18,223 nucleotides of DNA from Anaerolineales bacterium UBA3499 (lineage in GTDB: Bacteria > Chloroflexota > Anaerolineae > Anaerolineales > UBA11657). Position numbers and translations under genes: made by a program. Below, piece by piece: positions 15,052 to 18,223 of the stretch. Within the stretch, counting starts at the first letter, position 1; each line of letters starts with the position of its first letter. The DNA lies in the NCBI GenBank assembly GCA_002377585.1, contig DFQC01000021.1, forward strand, positions 1 to 18,223, written 5' to 3'. A model generated the notes under the pieces. It saw only the letters and a list, made by a program, of their open reading frames with translations, had not been told where the DNA came from and did no database searches.

Positions 15052-15768
15052 TTGGAGTATGATGGTACAGATTTTAGTGGATTTCAGTCTCAGCCCGACC
15101 GCAGAACTGTGCAGGGAGAACTGGAGCAAGCTGTTAGTAAGGTAGCTCATAAAGACAGAATTATCATTTATGGGTCTGGTCGTACTGATGCAGGAGTACA
15201 TGCTTCAGGTCAGGTAATCGCCTTTGATATGGAGTGGAAGCATACATCAGAAGAGTTGTTGCGTGCGATTAATGCATGTTTGCCACGAGATATTGTAGTC
15301 AGAACGCTTGATGTGACGTCGTTTGATTTCAATCCAAGGCGATGTGCTAGGTGGCGGAGTTATCAATACAGGATATATAATGCGCCAATTAGGTCACCGT
15401 TGCACATACGAAAAAGTTGGCATGTGCAAGCTAAGCTTGATTTAGGTGCCATGGAGTCTGCTGGAGAATGTTTGATTGGAGAACATGATTTTGCATCGTT
15501 TGGTAGATCGCCTGATAAACTGGGTCATACTACACGCACGGTGAGTAGGCTAGATTGGAGAGCGAATAAGGAGAGTATTATTGTTGAAATTGAAGCTAAT
15601 GCATTCCTTTATCGAATGGTGAGAAGTATTGTGGGAACATTATATATGGTAGGTGTTGGGTCATGGGAATCAAGCGTCGTGGAACAAGTGCTTCAGGCGA
15701 AGGATAGAAATATGAGTGGTCCTTTGGCACCGCCACAGGGGCTTACTTTAACAAATATTAAGTTTTAA
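15052..15768 (+). CDS. truA: tRNA pseudouridine(38-40) synthase TruA
   Basis: Converts uridine to pseudouridine at positions 38-40 of tRNA anticodon arms. The catalytic aspartate is in GSGRTDAGVH (Asp46 counted from TTG 15052). Other marks are EYDGTDFSGFQ, RRCARWRSYQYRIYN and FLYRMVRSIVGTL. From this TTG the protein has 238 residues and lacks most of the first beta strand. The frame is open back to 15013 and encodes RRYSGIL directly before EYDG, which fits the family. The true start may therefore be a non-canonical ATT at 15019, giving 249 residues and Asp57, near E. coli Asp60. It often follows rplQ in bacteria. Confidence 0.92.
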   Translation: MEYDGTDFSGFQSQPDRRTVQGELEQAVSKVAHKDRIIIYGSGRTDAGVHASGQVIAFDMEWKHTSEELLRAINACLPRDIVVRTLDVTSFDFNPRRCARWRSYQYRIYNAPIRSPLHIRKSWHVQAKLDLGAMESAGECLIGEHDFASFGRSPDKLGHTTRTVSRLDWRANKESIIVEIEANAFLYRMVRSIVGTLYMVGVGSWESSVVEQVLQAKDRNMSGPLAPPQGLTLTNIKF

Positions 15769-15782
15769 GGAGCAGTGATTTA

Positions 15783-16211
15783 GTGAATACATATGTTACT
15801 AAAGCGGCTGATGTGAATCAAGAATGGTTAGTTATTGATGCTGCTGGTCAAACCCTTGGAAGGCTGGCCACAGTGATTGCTAGCCTCTTGAGAGGCAAAC
15901 ACAAGGTCAACTATGCTACAAACATTGACATGGGTGATTTTGTTGTTGTTATTAATGCATCTAAGATAGCAGTGACCGGCAATCGACTGGATGATAAGAT
16001 GTACAGGAGGCATACAGGTTATCCTGGTGGATTAATTGAGGTACCTCTGAGAACAATGTTGGATAAACATCCAGACAGAGTTATCCGTTATGCAGTTAAG
16101 GGTATGTTACCAAAAACTAAATTGGGCAGAAAAATGTTGACGAAACTTAAGGTTTACGGTGGTGAGGATCATCCACATCAGGCTCAACAGCCTCGTGTAT
16201 TTGATCATTGA
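15783..16211 (+). CDS. rplM: 50S ribosomal protein L13
   Basis: Early-assembly large-subunit protein. It has 142 residues: TYVTKAADVNQEWLVIDAAG, TLGRLATVIASLLRGKHK, KMYRRHTGYPGGLIE and VKGMLPKTKLGRKMLTKLKV, ending in YGGEDHPHQAQQPRVF. The start is GTG at 15783, with AAGGAG (15767-15772) 10 bases upstream overlapping the truA stop. It is paired with rpsI, as nearly everywhere in bacteria. Confidence 0.97.
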   Translation: MNTYVTKAADVNQEWLVIDAAGQTLGRLATVIASLLRGKHKVNYATNIDMGDFVVVINASKIAVTGNRLDDKMYRRHTGYPGGLIEVPLRTMLDKHPDRVIRYAVKGMLPKTKLGRKMLTKLKVYGGEDHPHQAQQPRVFDH

Positions 16212-16228
16212 GGTAAAGGTATAACTAT

Positions 16229-16627
16229 ATGAGTGAAAATATATATCATGAAGCTGTGGGAAGGAGAAAGGCAAGTACTGCACGCGCTCGAGTTTTTGTT
16301 GGTGGTGGTGGAAATTTTGTAGTGAATGACAAGAATGTCGATGATTATTTTCGGCGTATAGGTGATGCCGACAAAGTGCGATTACCAGGTATGTTGACTA
16401 AACTATCTGATAGTGTTGATATATCAATACATGTTAGGGGTGGTGGTGTTACTGGCCAAGTTGATGCTACAGCTCATGCTATTGCTCGCGCACTATTAAA
16501 ATTGGATCCGGAGAATCGCTCGAAACTTCGTGCTGCCGGTTTGTTGACTAGAGATGCACGTGTAAAAGAAAGAAAGAAACCTGGTCTAAAACGAGCCCGC
16601 AAAGCGCCTACATATACAAAACGTTAG
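16229..16627 (+). CDS. rpsI: 30S ribosomal protein S9
   Basis: Small-subunit head protein whose C-terminal tail reaches P-site tRNA. It has 132 residues: HEAVGRRKASTARARVFVGG, the VNDKNVDDYF segment, HVRGGGVTGQVDATAHAIAR and the tail LKRARKAPTYTKR. The usual last residues are SKR; here TKR keeps the functional Lys-Arg. ATG at 16229 follows AAAGGT. Last gene of the co-directional run; a terminator follows 21 bases after the stop. Confidence 0.98.
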   Translation: MSENIYHEAVGRRKASTARARVFVGGGGNFVVNDKNVDDYFRRIGDADKVRLPGMLTKLSDSVDISIHVRGGGVTGQVDATAHAIARALLKLDPENRSKLRAAGLLTRDARVKERKKPGLKRARKAPTYTKR

Positions 16628-16647
16628 CATTTAGATAAGAAACTTAT

Positions 16648-16685
16648 AGGGGCCGGGATCGAATTCTCGGCTCTTTTGCTTTTTT
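16648..16685 (+). terminator. Rho-independent terminator of the ribosomal protein locus
   Basis: A 9-bp stem pairs 16650-16658 with 16665-16673 (GGGCCGGGA with TCTCGGCTC, two G-U pairs) around a 6-base loop. Four T follow, then GC, then a run of six T to 16685. The T run is on the plus-strand side only, so it ends transcription coming from rpsI. Confidence 0.88.
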
Positions 16686-16723
16686 AGTTTTGGTAATGTC
16701 TTCAATTAATTAAGATGTGTAGA

Positions 16724-16773
16724 CTGCCGTTGGGCTGCATAATTGGATGTCTAATGGCAGGAATTTATTTTGA
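16724..16773 (+). other. Second plus-strand hairpin between the terminator and the antisense tRNA
   Basis: Bases 16724-16735 pair with 16749-16760 as a 12-bp stem with three G-U pairs and a 13-base loop. The G-U pairs become A-C mismatches on the other strand, so a plus-strand RNA is favoured. A moderately T-rich stretch (ATTTATTTT) follows to 16771. It could be a backup terminator that keeps readthrough out of the tRNA region. A chance hairpin is possible. Confidence 0.3.
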
Positions 16774-16778
16774 AAAGC

Positions 16779-16857
<79 letters not shown>

Positions 16858-16866
16858 AGTATCTGA

Positions 16867-16895
16867 ATTATATCTTAGGGTCTATTGTGTGTAAA
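16867..16895 (-). promoter_or_regulatory. Promoter of tRNA-Pro
   Basis: On the minus strand TTTACA (16890-16895) and TATAAT (16867-16872) are exactly 17 bases apart, close to the sigma-70-type consensus. The start of transcription would fall within a few bases of the tRNA 5' end at 16857. Confidence 0.75.
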
Positions 16896-16920
16896 GATTC
16901 GTTTGCTAGATAATTATACT
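16892..16920 (+). promoter_or_regulatory. Candidate promoter of the yvcK-like gene
   Basis: TATACT at 16915-16920 is a good -10 box. TAAAGA at 16892-16897, 17 bases upstream, is a poor -35 (three of six). Transcription would begin about 5 bases before the ATG at 16932, and no Shine-Dalgarno is visible, so the message may be nearly leaderless. Confidence 0.3.
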
Positions 16921-16931
16921 TAATAAGAATC

Positions 16932-18212
16932 ATGTCAGATAAAATGTTTACAAAAGTAATGTATTGGCTTAGGCCAGGTGTGGGCATTAAGAGGTGGTGT
17001 GTACTGCTTGGTTTGGGAGTATTGTTGCTAGCAATTGCAATAGCGATGGTTATCTTACGTTATTATTATCCTGTATTAAATGATTCGAACATATATTTAA
17101 GGGGCGATTTCATTTGGACTAGGGCGGTCTTGCTTTTACTAGGCGGAATAATTGTTATAGTCTATGCATTTATGAAGGTAAGTAAGGAGATTATCGAGCC
17201 ATTTGCACCTACTGGACGGTCAGTTGCATCGGTTGTAGCGGAACGTAGAAGAAAGAGCAGGGGCCCAAGGATTGTTGTGATTGGTGGAGGTACTGGTATG
17301 TCAACCATGCTTCGCGGTTTGAAAGAGTACACATCTAATATAACTGCTATTGTAACTATGGCTGATGATGGTGGTTCGTCTGGTAAACTAAGGAGGGATT
17401 TAGGTGTTTTGCCTCCTGGTGATCTTCGGAATTGTATAGTGGCACTCGCAGATGATGAAGCTTTGCTTACGCAATTGTTTAAGTATAGATTTGGTGATGG
17501 TGATAGTATTAAAGGACATTCGTTTGGGAATCTTTTTATTACAGCGATGAGTGAAGTTACTGGGTCGTTTGAGCGAGCCTTGGCAGTATCTGGGCAAGTG
17601 CTTGCAATTGGTGGCAGAGTGTTGCCTTCTACGCTTGAGGATGTCAAATTGATTGCTGATATTAGGCAACAAGTGGGAAATACTGTACATCGTGTAGTGG
17701 GTGAATCAGCTATACCACAAGAAATTGGGGTAATTGAACGTGTTCATCTCGAACCTGAGAATGTGCCAGCACATCCGCATGCTTTAAGTGCAATATTGAG
17801 TGCGGAATTAATTGTATTGGGTCCGGGAAGTTTATACACTAGTGTAATACCGAACCTTTTGGTTGTAGATATAGCATCTGCAATAGAGAATAGTCGAGGT
17901 TTGAAGGTATATGTCTCTAATTTAGCAACACAGATGGGAGAAACCGATAGATTTTCGTTGTCCATGCATACTGAGGTTATCAATCAATATGTGGATGAAA
18001 GTTTTAGGCTAATATTGTCTAATAACAGATATGTAGGGAAATTGTTGCCAAAGATGGCATGGGTCAAAGTCGACACCGATATAAGTCTCGGCTGGGATAT
18101 TGTGGCTCGTGACCTCGTTGATGAAACAAGTCCTTGGAGACATGATCCGGATAAATTGGCTAGAGCGTTAGTGGAGTTGTTGGATGAAAGATCAACGAAT
18201 GCGGTATTATAA
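16932..18212 (+). CDS. yvcK: YvcK/CofD-like protein (gluconeogenesis factor family) with N-terminal membrane anchor
   Basis: Rossmann-type protein of the CofD/YvcK family. In B. subtilis YvcK binds UDP-sugars and is needed for growth on gluconeogenic carbon sources and for normal cell shape; the exact biochemical role is unsettled. It has 426 residues. Two hydrophobic helices at about 22-43 and 62-81 are followed by a basic stretch (AERRRKSRG, 103-111). The core then starts with VVIGGGTGMSTMLRGL (115-130). MADDGGSSGKLRRDLG (143-158), PPGDLRNC and GHSFGN (195-200) are typical of the YvcK branch rather than the F420 enzyme CofD. The soluble B. subtilis protein lacks the membrane part. ATG at 16932, with no clear ribosome site. 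Eleven bases follow its stop. Confidence 0.88.
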   Translation: MSDKMFTKVMYWLRPGVGIKRWCVLLGLGVLLLAIAIAMVILRYYYPVLNDSNIYLRGDFIWTRAVLLLLGGIIVIVYAFMKVSKEIIEPFAPTGRSVASVVAERRRKSRGPRIVVIGGGTGMSTMLRGLKEYTSNITAIVTMADDGGSSGKLRRDLGVLPPGDLRNCIVALADDEALLTQLFKYRFGDGDSIKGHSFGNLFITAMSEVTGSFERALAVSGQVLAIGGRVLPSTLEDVKLIADIRQQVGNTVHRVVGESAIPQEIGVIERVHLEPENVPAHPHALSAILSAELIVLGPGSLYTSVIPNLLVVDIASAIENSRGLKVYVSNLATQMGETDRFSLSMHTEVINQYVDESFRLILSNNRYVGKLLPKMAWVKVDTDISLGWDIVARDLVDETSPWRHDPDKLARALVELLDERSTNAVL

Positions 18213-18223
18213 GATTTTGCGGT

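Noticed and set aside
17162..17647. 161-residue minus-strand reading frame inside the yvcK-like gene
   Set aside because: It lies wholly opposite a well-recognised gene, has no ribosome site and resembles no family; it is a shadow frame.

Overview
The window is one long co-directional ribosomal protein locus: the S10, spc and alpha operons joined end to end, continuing into truA-rplM-rpsI. A Rho-independent terminator follows, then a tRNA-Pro(CGG) gene on the opposite strand, then a membrane-anchored YvcK/CofD-like gene on the plus strand. Bacterial gene order, Shine-Dalgarno-led starts, bacterial SecY and a bacterial RNA polymerase alpha subunit with its C-terminal domain identify a bacterium. 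The DNA is AT-rich, and Ile ATA and Arg AGA/AGG codons are frequent. The gene complement (zinc-type S14, Cys-containing S4 and L36, L24 with two CxxC pairs, YvcK with two N-terminal membrane helices) suggests Chloroflexota, possibly a marine Dehalococcoidia/SAR202-like lineage. That placement is an inference from gene content and would need a concatenated ribosomal-protein tree.

Layout. Bases 17-4837 hold the S10 block: rpsJ, rplC, rplD, rplW, rplB, rpsS, rplV, rpsC, rplP, rpmC, with rpsQ following. Bases 5118-10557 hold the spc block: rplN, rplX, rplE, rpsN (zinc type), rpsH, rplF, rplR, rpsE, rpmD, rplO, secY. Bases 10568-13592 hold adk, map, rpmJ, rpsM, rpsK and rpsD, and 13648-15023 hold rpoA and rplQ. 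truA, rplM and rpsI complete the run at 16627. infA, often found between map and rpmJ, is not there: only 2 bases separate those two genes. Gene spacing is tight throughout, with stop/start overlaps at rplW/rplB, rplP/rpmC, rpmC/rpsQ, rpsE/rpmD, adk/map and rpoA/rplQ, so translational coupling is likely. I saw no convincing internal promoter or terminator before the hairpin at 16648-16685.

The genes supply about half of the ribosomal proteins, the Sec translocon pore, adenylate kinase, methionine aminopeptidase (which trims new N-termini), the RNA polymerase alpha subunit and tRNA pseudouridine synthase. They are a growth-coupled expression unit. The 304-base stretch 16628-16931 has no protein gene. 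It holds the terminator, a second hairpin, the tRNA and its strong promoter, and a weaker candidate promoter for the yvcK-like gene.

This is core genome. I found no mobile element, CRISPR array, prophage or defence gene, and I do not see an undescribed system. The points most worth a second look are a replaced, normally conserved arginine in SecY, a truA gene whose conserved N-terminus has no ATG/GTG/TTG start, the missing infA, the membrane-anchored YvcK with a nearly leaderless, promoter-sharing upstream region, and a short zinc-less adenylate kinase lid.
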